64,000 bases of DNA from Hemileia vastatrix (lineage: Eukaryota; Basidiomycota; Pucciniomycetes; Pucciniales; Zaghouaniaceae), in contig JASXTE010000014.1 of assembly GCA_030280995.1 (NCBI GenBank), forward strand, positions 27,801,150 through 27,865,149. The letters run 5' to 3'. The position numbers and the translations under genes are program-made. The notes under the pieces are model-generated. The model worked only from the letters and a program-made list of their open reading frames with translations. It did not search any database and had not been told where the DNA came from. This document shows positions 44,757 to 55,893 of this stretch, in pieces; position 1 is the first letter of the stretch; the number at the start of each line of letters is the position of its first letter.

Positions 44757-44891
44757 ACACATCATACAGCCAGTGCACAGACCACCTCGACCAATTCCCT
44801 GCCCAAAATCCAGCTTTCCCAGCCTTTTTCATGCATAAAAGTGCATTTTAGCGCTTCACCAGCGCCCAGGAGGGCACCCCTCTTCAAGTGG
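44757..44891 (-). repeat. LTR B2, inner fragment
   Basis: Matches LTR B1 from about 2052 to 2185 (ATCATACAGCCAGTGCACAG and following). It is cut by LTR A2 on the left and by element C on the right. The rest of this LTR resumes at 57235. Confidence 0.75.
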
Positions 44892-46231
44892 TGTGGCATT
44901 CCAAATCTGGGTAGGCTACTTAAATGAAAATTTGATTGGACCTTGGTTGGAAGAAAATCATGGTGTTAGCGGGTGTTAATTTGGTTGAAGGGATTTAACT
45001 GGTGTTTTTTTGGGTGGATTTATGGTGATTTTTGGAGGATTTATGGTGATTTTTTGGAGGATTTATTGTGTTTTGGAATGGATATATGTTGGTATTCCTA
45101 TTGTTATTTGATGGTTTCATGGATTGGGTATTGGTTTTACTGGATTTTCTAGGGCTCTCTTGGTATTTTTGGTGGATGCAGTGTGCTCATGGAGTAGCCA
45201 TTTTTTTCCGGTGTGCTCCAGTGTGCTCCGGTTTGCTCTGGTGATTTTCCAGTGCAAAAGCGAAGTGTACTGGAAAAATTCTGTCATTGTGGAAAAGTTT
45301 GGTTATGGTGAAAAGATTAACTCACTCTGGCCAAATTAGCTCATTATGGCAAAAAGAGCTCATTGTGGCAAAATTTGCTCACAATGGGAAAGTCTGATTA
45401 CCAGTGCAAAGTTTGGTCACTGCAGAAAAGTCTGGGAACTGCAGTAAAGTTTAGTCACTGTAGAAAAGTCTGATCACCAGTGCATAGTCTGTTCACTTCA
45501 GAAAAGTTTGGCTATTGTGGCAAAATTTGGTTAGAATTTATCATGCTTGTTAGATCAATAGTTTATTGTAGATCCTATGCATGTAGTGTATTGTTGGAAA
45601 GGTCTGGAGGAGGAGAATCTTAGTCTTCTACATGTTTTTTTGTCTTTTAGTTTTGATAACAAGGGTCTTTTTGATAATTAATAATATTTAACATATAACA
45701 ACAATTATAATAAAAAATATCAACATATAGGGTACCATTGGATTGCTCTCATCCTTGGTGACTAAAATTTATTTCTTTTCTTATAAAATTTATAAAATAA
45801 AAATATAATAAAGAACACTCTTTAATTTTGGTGGGAAACTGGGTAAATCTGGGGCAGACCTTTAATAAGGCACCTTTGACCAGATCATCCCAAGGGTAGT
45901 TTCTGGGGCACTTTACTGTACTTTTCAGTCTCTGGTGCAAGTGTTGCGGCCTGTTCTAAGTATTTGCTGTGACTTGTATCAGTGTAATCTGGTATAAGGT
46001 ATTTGTTTTGGGGGTGTAATCATTTATTGCACTTATTTTTTTGATATATTATAGGTTTCCAACACTTTCAAAATCTTTCTCTCAGATTTTCAACTTATCC
46101 AACTCTTCAAGAAGATCTTCAAGCTTAGTTAATTGAATCTTACATTTACTTAGAGGGACAGGGATTTCTTTTTGTTTTTCCAACTCCCTTAGATTCTGCC
46201 TGCAGCAAGGCAACTGTAGGAGTCTACTCTA
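44892..46231 (+). repeat. LTR C1 (5' LTR of element C)
   Basis: 1340 bp from TGTGGCATTCC to GTCTACTCTA. It contains a short CCGGT-rich patch (about 45205-45245) and a degenerate minisatellite (about 45285-45545) of 18-24-bp units such as GTCACTGCAGAAAAGTCTG. Confidence 0.9.
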
Positions 46232-46237
46232 CGTTTT

Positions 46238-46254
46238 TGGCGCCCAACGTAGGG
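46238..46254 (+). promoter_or_regulatory. Primer-binding site of element C
   Basis: TGGCGCCCAACGTAGGG, one base from the tRNA-Lys(CUU) complement of element A. Confidence 0.85.
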
Positions 46255-46529
46255 TTCGAATTCTCTAGCTACTGAGGAAACTTACTTGTTGGACTTCTGG
46301 ATTTCGGTTTTCTGGTTGTTGGATTTTGATTGGTTGGTTATTTGGTGATTCTGGTAACTGGCTGAACCAGTACAGGATCTGTGGTAGTAGGGATCTAGGT
46401 ATAGGGCTGAACCCTTGCTAGATCTGTTATTTTATCCTAGTAAAGGGCTGAACCCTTGTAGGATATTGTCGGTTGTCTGGTAAAGGGCTGAACCCTTGTA
46501 GATTTTATTGGTTTCTGGTGCTATTTGGG
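46255..46529 (+). other. Leader of element C with four covarying stem-loops
   Basis: Four hairpins share the loop CTGAA: CTGG/CCAG (46358-46370), AGGG/CCCT (46403-46415), AAGGG/CCCTT (46443-46457) and AAGGG/CCCTT (46483-46497). Confidence 0.6.
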
Positions 46530-47936
46530 ATGTCTTCTCCATCTGTTGCTGGTGTTATTGCTGCTGCTGCTGATAGTTTCAGGCCTTCAGTAAGGATTCA
46601 AACTTGGGATGGGCCCAAGTTTGTTGGTGATGATGTAAAGTGGTTTTTAGGCAGATATGAGGCTGCTCTGGAATTGATGGGGCTTCTCATTTAGATATGG
46701 TGAAGCAGGTAATTATTTTCATTGGTTATAGGGAAGTTGAGAAGGAGATTACTGGTATGGAGGGTTATAAGACTAGGGATTGGAAAAGGCTTAGTAGGGA
46801 AATGGTGGACAGATGGGGAGTCAGATATTCAATGGTGGATTTAAATAAGGTTGTTGGAGAATGGCAAGTGCAGGGTGGAATAAATTCTTTGGTGAGTTAT
46901 AGGAAATTTGTTGGTAGTTTTGAAACTCTGGTGGAATATCTGGTGGAAGTAGAGGAAGTGGCTCATGAAAATTCAGTCAAAGATTTATTTTGGACCGCTT
47001 TTGGGAGGGATGTTAGGATGGATGTGTTAAAGGAGTTGTCTAGGAAGGGTTTGATGAAAACCTTACCTAATGGGGAGAAGAAGTTACCTGCTCTTAAGGT
47101 GGTTAAAGAGTTGGTAGAGTCTCACCTCAAGCTTTTGGCTGTGGACAGTTATCAAGAAACCTGTACACAGTATGTCAGCAAGATTAATGAAGTTTTGGCT
47201 GATAATAACAATATTATGAAGAAGGCTCAGGAGGCAAGAAAAGCTCAGTTGGGGAAACCGGTTTCTAAGGTGGATAAGAATGTGGATAAGGAGATAGTGG
47301 ATCAACTTGCTGACTTAACAAAGCAATTGAAAGTTTTTTTTCAAGAAACTCAGAAGGCCAGCGGGGTTTCAGCTTCTTCATCATCATCTTATTAAAGTAG
47401 AGTTTATGATAGGAGGAATGGTGGTACTTTTGATGTTTGGATTTGTTCCTACTGTAACCGGAAGGGACATAAGTCTAATGATTGTTGGACTTTGAATAGG
47501 GATCAGGCTGCTGGTAGAGTAAAATTTGATGGAAAGGTAATTAGGTTTCCTGATGTATCTTTTATCAAGCCCAGTGAAGTCAGGCTCCTTTGGATTTGGT
47601 GAGGAGGAATAGTATGGGTGAAAAGAGAGCTAGGTTTGAGGAATTGCCTACTGAGGCTTCTTCTGGTACTGGAAATAATTCTGGAGATAAGGGGAAGGAA
47701 AAAGAGGTTAGTAAGGCTACTTTATCTACTTCATATGGTAATTTGGAGTTAGTAAAGGTTGTTAAGGCAGATGGTGAGTGTATGGCTGGTGTATATGATG
47801 TGGAGGCTGCTAGGAGGCGGCTGCTTCTAAAGCTAGAAGCAGTATTTCTAATCAGTTAAGGTCAAGAGGTGGAAAGGCGGATTCAAAGAAGGCTGAATAT
47901 CCCAAGAAGATTTATACGCCTGAAGAGATTTGTCAG
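46530..47936 (+). pseudogene. Element C gag
   Basis: Starts MSSPSVAGVIAAAADSFRPSVRIQTWDGPKF. A small indel near 46670 shifts the frame before DMVKQVIIFIG. A long open stretch to 47395 carries the capsid region and ends in a TAA. The same frame continues with the zinc knuckle CSYCNRKGHKSNDC. A second shift lies near 47580 and a third near 47830. Confidence 0.9.
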
Positions 47937-48998
47937 ATGCAGAAGGGGATAGCTGATATGGGTCCCCCTAGTTTTGGTGCTTTTGATCTTAATGGTGATT
48001 CTATGCCTTTGGATGATGGTTCAGATACAGAGGAGAATGTGCCTTTGGCTTCTTTGCCTAGGCCAAGTTCTAGTGGGCCAATGGAGGGAGTTAGAGCTAC
48101 TGTTGATGGTTCTGGTTTGGTCTCTGTGGATGGAAAGGTTCATGGGGATGATTCTGACATGGAGATGCCTGATGTTGTTGGTACTGTGGGACCTCAGGAG
48201 TCTTCTAGGGCAAAGGTTGCTAGGAGTAAGGCTCATTATGAGAGGCCAGTGGTTTCTGGTCAAGAGAATGCTATGGATGTTATTTTGGGAAGGGTGAATC
48301 AGCTTCAGATTCCATTATCTTTGGGTGAATTGTTCACTATTAGTCCAGCCCTTGCTGAAAAGCAGAAGAAGCATTTGACTAGGAGAAGAGTGGCTACTGG
48401 TGAGGCGGAGTATATGTGTGAAAATGTGGAGAAGTTTGGTAATGAGGTGGAGACTCATTTTTCTGCTCCTTTGGGATATTTGGTGGTTTCTTTAAATGGA
48501 AAAGATGTGAAGGCATTGGTTGATTCAGGCTCACAAATAAATTTAATTTCATTAGATCAAGCAACTAGTCTGTATTTGCCAATTAAAGCTGGTGTTGGAG
48601 GAAATCTCAGAGGGATAGGTGGGAATGCTACTGAGTTGATTGGTACAGCGGAGCATGTAAAGTCAGGAGTAGGTGGAGCTGTTGGAAAAGTTCATTTTTG
48701 TGTGGCTAGAGGAGCTGTGAAGACAGTTTTAGGAGGGCCATTTTTGATGGATTTTGAGGCCAATATTGGTTATCAGTCTGGTGTTGGGATTAGTTTGGAG
48801 ATTACTGGGGAGGATATGAGGCAGTTACATATAAGGTTGGCACCCCCAGGTGATGAAGGTTGGGAAACTAGGCCTGGTGTTTCTGCATCTTGTCAGTGTT
48901 GCACTTGCATTAGGAAGAGAAAAGATTTGAAGTCCTCTTCTGGTGTATTTGAGGATAGTGGTGATCATTTTGTTGGTGACCCTTCTTTTTTAGGGTAG
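47937..48998 (+). CDS. pro: Element C protease region (open segment)
   Basis: 353 open codons in the gag-pro frame, with MQKGIADMGPPSFG, EENVPLASLPRP, RPVVSGQEN, the retropepsin site ALVDSGSQINLIS and VLGGPFLMDFEANIGY. It ends FLG then TAG at 48996-48998, directly after the slippery site. It has a sense codon where H gag-pro has the amber stop. The segment is intact but the flanking gag and pol are broken, so it is probably not functional. Confidence 0.8.
   Translation: MQKGIADMGPPSFGAFDLNGDSMPLDDGSDTEENVPLASLPRPSSSGPMEGVRATVDGSGLVSVDGKVHGDDSDMEMPDVVGTVGPQESSRAKVARSKAHYERPVVSGQENAMDVILGRVNQLQIPLSLGELFTISPALAEKQKKHLTRRRVATGEAEYMCENVEKFGNEVETHFSAPLGYLVVSLNGKDVKALVDSGSQINLISLDQATSLYLPIKAGVGGNLRGIGGNATELIGTAEHVKSGVGGAVGKVHFCVARGAVKTVLGGPFLMDFEANIGYQSGVGISLEITGEDMRQLHIRLAPPGDEGWETRPGVSASCQCCTCIRKRKDLKSSSGVFEDSGDHFVGDPSFLG
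48986..48992 (+). promoter_or_regulatory. -1 frameshift slippery site of element C
   Basis: T TTT TTA followed by GGG TAG, the same heptamer as the HIV-type site. The -1 frame reads RVDRADQSSAVISPQEE, matching A and H. Confidence 0.8.
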
Positions 48999-51900
48999 AT
49001 AGGGCTGATCAGTCTAGTGCTGTAATCTCTCCTCAAGAAGAAATCACGGATTGCAGTAGGTCAGCTCAAGTGGAATCTCAACTTTTTGTAGATAATATTA
49101 CTTTAATATGTCAATTTTCAACAAATTATTTTTCTGGTTTCAGTTTTTCTTCAAGTTTTCCTCTCCAATTTATTTCAAATTCTGAAGATGTTTTAAGGAA
49201 AATTTTGTTGGAGCGGAAAAGTTTTGGAGTGGTGGCAAATGGGTCTAAAAGTAAGTCCTCCCAATTGTGCACCGCTAGGGTTTCTTCTACACCTTTCAAA
49301 AACATTACCATGGCCACACATGTGAGCATTGGGGACACCCCTGTTTGTTTTTCTAGGAATAGCAAGAAACAATTTGACGAAAATCAAGAAAAAAATCTCA
49401 TGATAAATGAAAATCAACAAAAAAATTATTTATGTAAAGATATTGTCAATAGGGCTGAGCCTACTTGGCATGCTGGTAACCTCCTGCATGAGGATAGACT
49501 GCCAACTTTTCATACTTTTGATTATTCTTTTCTTATTTCTAAAAATAAAAATCAAATTAAAAATTGTCTGCATAATGAAAAACTAGATAACAATATTTTT
49601 GAAAATTCCAATAATTCTGTTTCTAAAAACTTTAATAATTCTTTTTCAAAAAATAAAAATAAAAATAAAACTGATAAAATTTCTTTATCTGATTCTAATA
49701 ATTCTTTTTGTAAAAATTCTGTTACTCTTAATTCTGATGAAGATGAAGATTCTGTTGATTAAAGGAGCTCAATTCCTCAAGTACATGTGAAAGTGGAAGC
49801 GGAAAAATATAAGAAGGTTGCTGTGAAAGTTAAACCAATCAGTGAAGCGCTTGCAACTGGATTGAATCCGCCTTTGAAGAGACCACTTTTGTCAAGAGAT
49901 CCATATGAGACTCCTTTAAGAAAGAATCCGCCTGAATTTTCTGAAACGTCAAGAATTACTTTTGATAGGATTGGTGTTGTAAATTTTGGGCCAGAGGGTT
50001 GGTTTTCCGGTGAGGAGATGAACTTGTTGTTGGATGTGATGGTGTTGAGGGAGAAGGCTATTGCATTTGTGGAAGAAGAGAGGGGTGTTTTAAAGCATTC
50101 TTATGGTGAACCTTACAAGATTCCAGTTGTTTGTCATGAACCTTGGCAACTCAAGCTGATTCCGATTCCTGCTGCTCTTAAAGATGATTATATTGAAGTT
50201 GTTAGGGAAAGTTTTAGGACTGGACTTTATGAACAATTGTCATCAAGTTATTCAAGTCCAGTTTTTTGTATCAAGAAGCCTAATGGAAAGCTTAGAGTGG
50301 TTCATGATCTTAGGGAATTGAATAGGGTGACTATAAAAGATGCTGGTATTCCTCCAAGTGCTGAGGAATTTTTTGATGCTTTTTCTGGAAGGGTATGTTA
50401 TGGTTTGGGTGATATTATGGGGGGCTATGATGAAAGAGAATTACATCCGGAATTAAGACCTCTGAAAACTTTTGATACTCCTCTTGTACGGTTACAGCTG
50501 ACTAGATTACCTCAAGGTGCTACTAATTCTGTTGCTGTTTATCAAGCACAAATGGCTTGGATTCTTCAAGATGAAATTCCACAGTATGCTGGTATATTTA
50601 TTGATGATGGTGGAATTAATGTTCCTTCAACTGATTATGATAATGAAGTGTTAGAGGAGAATCCAGGTATTAGGTGGTTTATTTGGGAGTATGCAGTAAA
50701 TTTGGAAAGGATGTTGTTTAGGATTGAAGAAGCTGGGTTAATTATTTACAGTTCTAAATTTTCTTGTTGTGTTCTAGCTTTAGAGATTCTTGGTCATGTG
50801 GTGTGTAGGGAAGACCGAATTATGTCAAAGAAGAAAGTCAACAAAATTCAATCTTGGCCAAGACCTAGAAACACTACTGAAGTTAGAGGATTTTTGGGAG
50901 TATGTGTTTATGTTAGGATGGTTATTAGGTATTTCTCATTATTGGCTGCTACATTGAGAAGGTTAACTAGGAAGGATGCTGATTGGGAATGGGATGAAGC
51001 TTGTGAAGAAGCTTTTGTTAAGTTGAAGAAGGTGGTTGGTGAAGATATTATTCTTCATAAGTTGGATTATGGTGAAGGAGCTGGTAGGATTTATTTAGCT
51101 GTTGATTCTAGTCAGCTGGCGGCTGGTGTAGTGCTTTCTCAGATGGATAAGGATGGTTATATTAGACCATTTAGGTATGAATCTGTAGTTTTTCCTGAGG
51201 TGGAATCAAGATATTCACAACCAAAGTTGGAACTCTGTGGTGTGGCAAAAATTTTAAAGAAACTTCAAAATATCTTATGGGGTCAGCATTTTGAGCTTCA
51301 AGTGGATGCTAAATCTTTAATTCAGATAATTAATTCACCTACTTTACCTAATGCTCCAATGACTAGGTGGGTAGCTTTTATTCAACATTTTTCTTTTGAT
51401 TTAATGCACAGGCCTGGAAAATCTTTCACTATGCCTGATGGATTGTCAAGAAGACCACCTACAGTAGATGATTCCGATTAAGAAGAGTTTGATGAAGATA
51501 TACCTATAATCAAGGCCAGTACCAAGGGTGCTGAGGACTTTCCATACCTCCCCCATGAGGTTAAACTGGCTGGTTCTATTTTTGTTGAATTTGATGAAGT
51601 TGATGATCTGTTGATCATCAGGTTTTTGTAGATGAGGATGGTGTGGTTGTTTGGGATAATTGGAAGTTGGTTAATGGTGTTTATGTTTGGGATCTGAAGG
51701 AGGATAGTGGTAGCATGGAAAAATGTTTGAATGAGGTGGATTATGCAAATTTCAGCAAACAGCCAAATGCTCAGAGAATGATTGCTCATTAACAAGTGGG
51801 AGATATTGGGGACAGGGAGGTTCCTTTGGATGTTATATTATTGGATTTTTCTGATGAAATTTGGGGCCAGACTGGGTTTTATTTTTTAATGGTGAAATAT

Positions 51901-53133
51901 TTGTTGTCTCTGGGAAAAACAGAAGAATGTGATGAAGATGAATGGGTGGCTATCAAAAAGAAGTCACCTGGTTTTTATTTGTCTGGTAGAAGGTTGATGA
52001 AAAGAAGACATCCGAATCCTCAAGTTGTTGTATCTCAAAGAAAAAGTCAAGAATTGGTGATGAAATCTCTTCATGAAGATTTAGGGCATAGGGGCTTTGG
52101 AGAAACTTATAAGCAGATTGCTGATAGATTTTGGTGGCTTGGAATTAAGATGGCTGTTAGATCTTGGGTTCAGTCATGTGAAGAATGTCAGAGAAGAAGG
52201 TATTTAAGGCCAAAAGAACCTGGAAATGCTACTGGTGAAAATACTATCTTTGGACGGGTTAGTTTGGATGCTGTTCACATCAAGGAAGGTAAATATAAGT
52301 ACTTGATTTTAGCAAGGGATGATTTGTCTGGTTGGGTTGAGGCTGTCACTCTTATTAGTTTATCTGCTAAAAATGTAGCAGAATTTTTGATGAAGGAATG
52401 GGTGTATAGGTATGGTGTTATGAAGTTGGTAACTATTGATGGCGGCTCCGAGTTTGGTGCAGACTTCAAGGAAGCTGTTTCAAAAATTGGCTTAAAGGTT
52501 AGGGTGGCGACCCCATATTATCCTGAAGCAGAAGGAATTGTTGAAAGGGGGCATCAAGTTATTAAGGATGCTTTGTTTAAAATGTGTGGAAAAAGTGCTG
52601 AAAAGTGAAGGCATTATTTACCCCTTGTTTTATTTGCTGACAGGATTACCACCAAGAGGACAACTGGTTATTCTCCTTATTAATTAGTTTTTGGTCAGAA
52701 AGCTGTTTTACTGGTTGATCTTGAAGATGAATCTTATCTTGGCGTTGATTGGGATGTAGTCAAAACTACTGAAGATTTGCTCTGTGCTAGAATGCAACAG
52801 TTAGAAAAGAAGGAAGAATATTTGGAGAAGGCATACGATAGGATGATCAAGATCAGGGACCAGTCTGTCAGGTATTGGGATTAAAGGTTGGCTCATAGAC
52901 TCAGGAAGCCTTTGAGGCCTGGTGATATGGTGTTGGTTTATAATAGGAGTTTGGAAAGTCAGTTGGGGAAAATTTTTACTGATAGATGGAATGTACCATA
53001 TAGGATTAGAGAACTGGTTTCTGGCGGTTCATATGTTTTGAAAGAACTGGATGGTGTTGTCTTAAAGAAGAGGGTATCTGCTAATCAAGTGAAGAAGTTT
53101 TACCCTAGGGGCACAAAGAGTGCTGAAGTTTGA
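48993..53133 (+). pseudogene. Element C pol (linker, RT, RNase H, integrase)
   Basis: The linker (to 49762) carries the SFGVV/SSQLCTARVSS block and Asn/Lys-rich sequence. RT is open from 49787 with KLRVVHDLRELN and FIDDGG, and RNase H with LAVDSSQLAAG. Integrase (51796-52608) has CEECQRRR, IDGGSEFG and EAEGIVERGH. The end (52888-53133) matches H pol up to TKSAEV. In-frame stops occur at 49760, 51479, 52606 (W to TGA), 52681 and 52882, and the acidic linker near 51480-51795 is shifted. Confidence 0.9.
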
Positions 53134-54066
53134 CTCTGAAATGAGGATAAACTAAAACATCAATCTTTTAGGAAATCTCACAGTCTTTCGAAAAATCAAT
53201 CATTACTTCAATTTTAAAATTTTATTATGTGGTTAAAATATGAGGGGGAAACAAATTTTTTATGAGTTTTCACACGGGAACCTTCTAGATTTTATATTGG
53301 CAAGTTTGGGGGTAATTGATGAGTTGGCAGCTCTATTCACAATTACCCCATAATGTTTGTTTCCAACCCTTCTCTGTTTCTAATTGAATCCTGGCTTTGT
53401 TTTTTGTTATATAGGTAGTCCTCTATGACTATAAACTGGAACCTTATGTCAACACAGCACAATCTTTTGGAAGTCTGGATTCAAGAATTTTGTTTTGTTT
53501 CATTTTTTTTTTTTTTTGTATTGGGGTGGATGATCACTTGTGGTTTCCAATCAATTTTACGAATTGGATGGAGCCCACCCAGTGATCATTAGTTTGTTTT
53601 CTTGATTTTCATTAAATTATCATTTTTCAAATCTTCAAAATTTCAAAAAAAAAAATTTAAAAAAAAAAAAAAATTATTTTCAAAATTTAATTTTCAAAAA
53701 AAAAAAAAAAATTATTATTTTCAAAAATAATTTGTTTTCAAAAATTTCATTTTATGTTATATTTTTAATTTTTCTTTCCTGTGTATCCAAAATTAAGGTG
53801 CACTTGGATGTGGGTATGATGTCAGGGGTTCAGCTCATCCAAATGGTTGGGGGACATCTTTCATTTTTTTATTTATTTATCTTTAATTTTATTTATCTTT
53901 TTCTTTAATTATATATTTATTTTATTTATTCTGCTAGTCCATCAAGACTTAAAACTGAAATTCTTTTCAAGATCATTTATGATTGGTCCTAAACTTCAAG
54001 ACCGTGGAAAACTGAAGATGTCAATAAAACTATGAATTATAATGGTCAAGATTTGAGGAGGATTTC
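53134..54066 (+). other. Structured 3' region of element C
   Basis: ACTC-TGAAAT-GAGG-ATAAACTA at 53134; GGGGTAATTG...CAATTACCCC at 53309-53349; AGTC/GACT with ATAAACTGG at 53417-53438; TGATCACTT...AGTGATCA at 53531-53588; GCACTTGGATGTGG near 53800; a further AGTC/GACT copy at 53940. A- and T-rich runs at 53640-53760. Confidence 0.65.
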
Positions 54067-55242
54067 TGTCAGTATAGTCTAGTATATAAGTATGATATAA
54101 TAGTGTTTATTTATTGTCCTACTACTTATTGATAAATGATTTAGTGATTAAACCTCAGGGGAAGACTAATAAAATAGTTATACTCAAATAAAACTCACAA
54201 TACTTGGATTTAAATGCGTGCTAGTGGTGGAAAATAGATGTATAAAATATAGTTATAGCTTATAAAAAGATAATATCAATTTATAATGGCTTTATAATAT
54301 ATTTCTGAATGCTAATAATTGTATTTTAGTGTTTGTTTGAATTGTAGTAATTGAATGATGATCAATAACTGTCAAAATCCCTTCTTACTTATACCCAAAT
54401 CCACTGGAGTGCACAGACCTTCAATCCAGATGATGTCACTGCTATCCCCGTCAATTACAGCACTGTGAGGGCCCATCACCTCCCCATGGAGTCCACTTCA
54501 AGCAGTTACAACACCCAGACCTCCAGTAAGGACCCTCCATCACTATTAATAATAACACAGATCTATACCATAAATAGAAAATCCAGATAAAAGCGGATAC
54601 CATAAAGAAACAGGTAAAATAAACAAACAGAAAGAGATTTAATGAAACCAAAAGCATATAAAGGAAACAAATAAAATTTCCAAGCCCCAATAACATCCCC
54701 AAGCATCCATATTAACCCAGAAATGTCCTTCCAACCCATAAATCTGTGAATAACCATCCAAGGAAGTAAATTAAGTTGTCCAAACTGGGTGTATGCACCT
54801 GATATAGGTGTCTATGCTTCTGTAGGCTTTGTGAGTCCACTGATTTTGTCCATATGACCTAAAATAAGCAGAAAAACAAAGGTTAAAGGCTATTAAGGGG
54901 CTAAAACCCACTTATATACCTAAATATACATAATATACTGCATATTACACTGAATATGAGATTTATGTATACATATAAGCTTATGTATGTCAATAATTAC
55001 TTCATATCACTTAAGATAAGTATATTATGACTCCATTAACACCTTAATAAATATTATTTGGCTATGGATAAGCTATTTAAACTACTATAAGTTATATAAT
55101 AAAATAATAATTATATATATATATATTAAAATAATATATATTATTATTTTAACCTTATTTTTAAGATATAAGCTTAATCTAGTTAAGTTTATCTTATTTT
55201 AAACATAAGAAATACTCAGTCCTAGGGATATCTAGGCTGACA
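54067..55242 (-). repeat. Solo LTR of the E family inside element C
   Basis: 1176 bp, same ends and orientation as E1 and E2 but more diverged. Flanked by the perfect duplication atttc (54062-54066 and 55243-55247), with no internal element sequence. It was probably left by LTR-LTR recombination. Confidence 0.93.
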
Positions 55243-55893
55243 ATTTCTTTTAGTTAGAAGTTTTCATTGGGGAACCTTCTAGATTTTATATTGGCAAGTT
55301 TGGGGGTAATTGAAGAGTTGGCAACTCTATACAAAATTACCCCACAAAGCTCATTTATATGCTTTATTGTTTATAGATTGATCTCTAGCATTGGTTTTGT
55401 GATGCAGGTGGAAGTCCTCTAAGACTATAAAATGGTGATTTTTTGCGCTTGATGACTCAAGGAAATTAAAGTGGAGGTCGTTTTTGGAAATTGGAGGACC
55501 TCATGGCGATGTCCAGATCATTGCAGTTCTGGCTCAGTGGAGATGAAAGCCCACTCTCTAAATTTTCTTTTCTGTAGTTGGTGATTTTGGAAATTGGAGG
55601 ACCTCATGGCAATGTCCAGATCATTTCAGTTCTGGCTCAGTGGAGATGAAAGCCCACTCTCTTAATTTTCTTTTTTTTTGTTGGAGGTGAATGGTAGAGG
55701 AGTTTGGAGGACCTCATGGCGGTGTCTAGATCATTGCATTTCTAGCTCAGTAGGGTTTAAAGCTTACTCTTTCATACTCAGCAGATTGAAGCATCAAAAA
55801 TCAAGTGGAGTCAACTTTAGAAGAAAATTTTTTATTGAAATGATGGTGGAAAAGTCTCTTATGCGATTCAGAATGGAATGGGGACATTCCATA
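55243..55893 (+). other. Element C region before the PPT
   Basis: A second GGGGTAATT...AATTACCCC element with inner GAGTT-GGC-AACTC (55303-55343), an AGTC/GACT hairpin (55412), and three tandem copies of a GGAGGACCTCATGGCG block (about 55493, 55586, 55705), a relative of the block at 23577 in H. No convincing gene. Confidence 0.6.

Noticed and set aside
54451..54757. Minus-strand frames in the solo LTR inside C
   Set aside because: LTR sequence, not shared in frame with E1 and E2.
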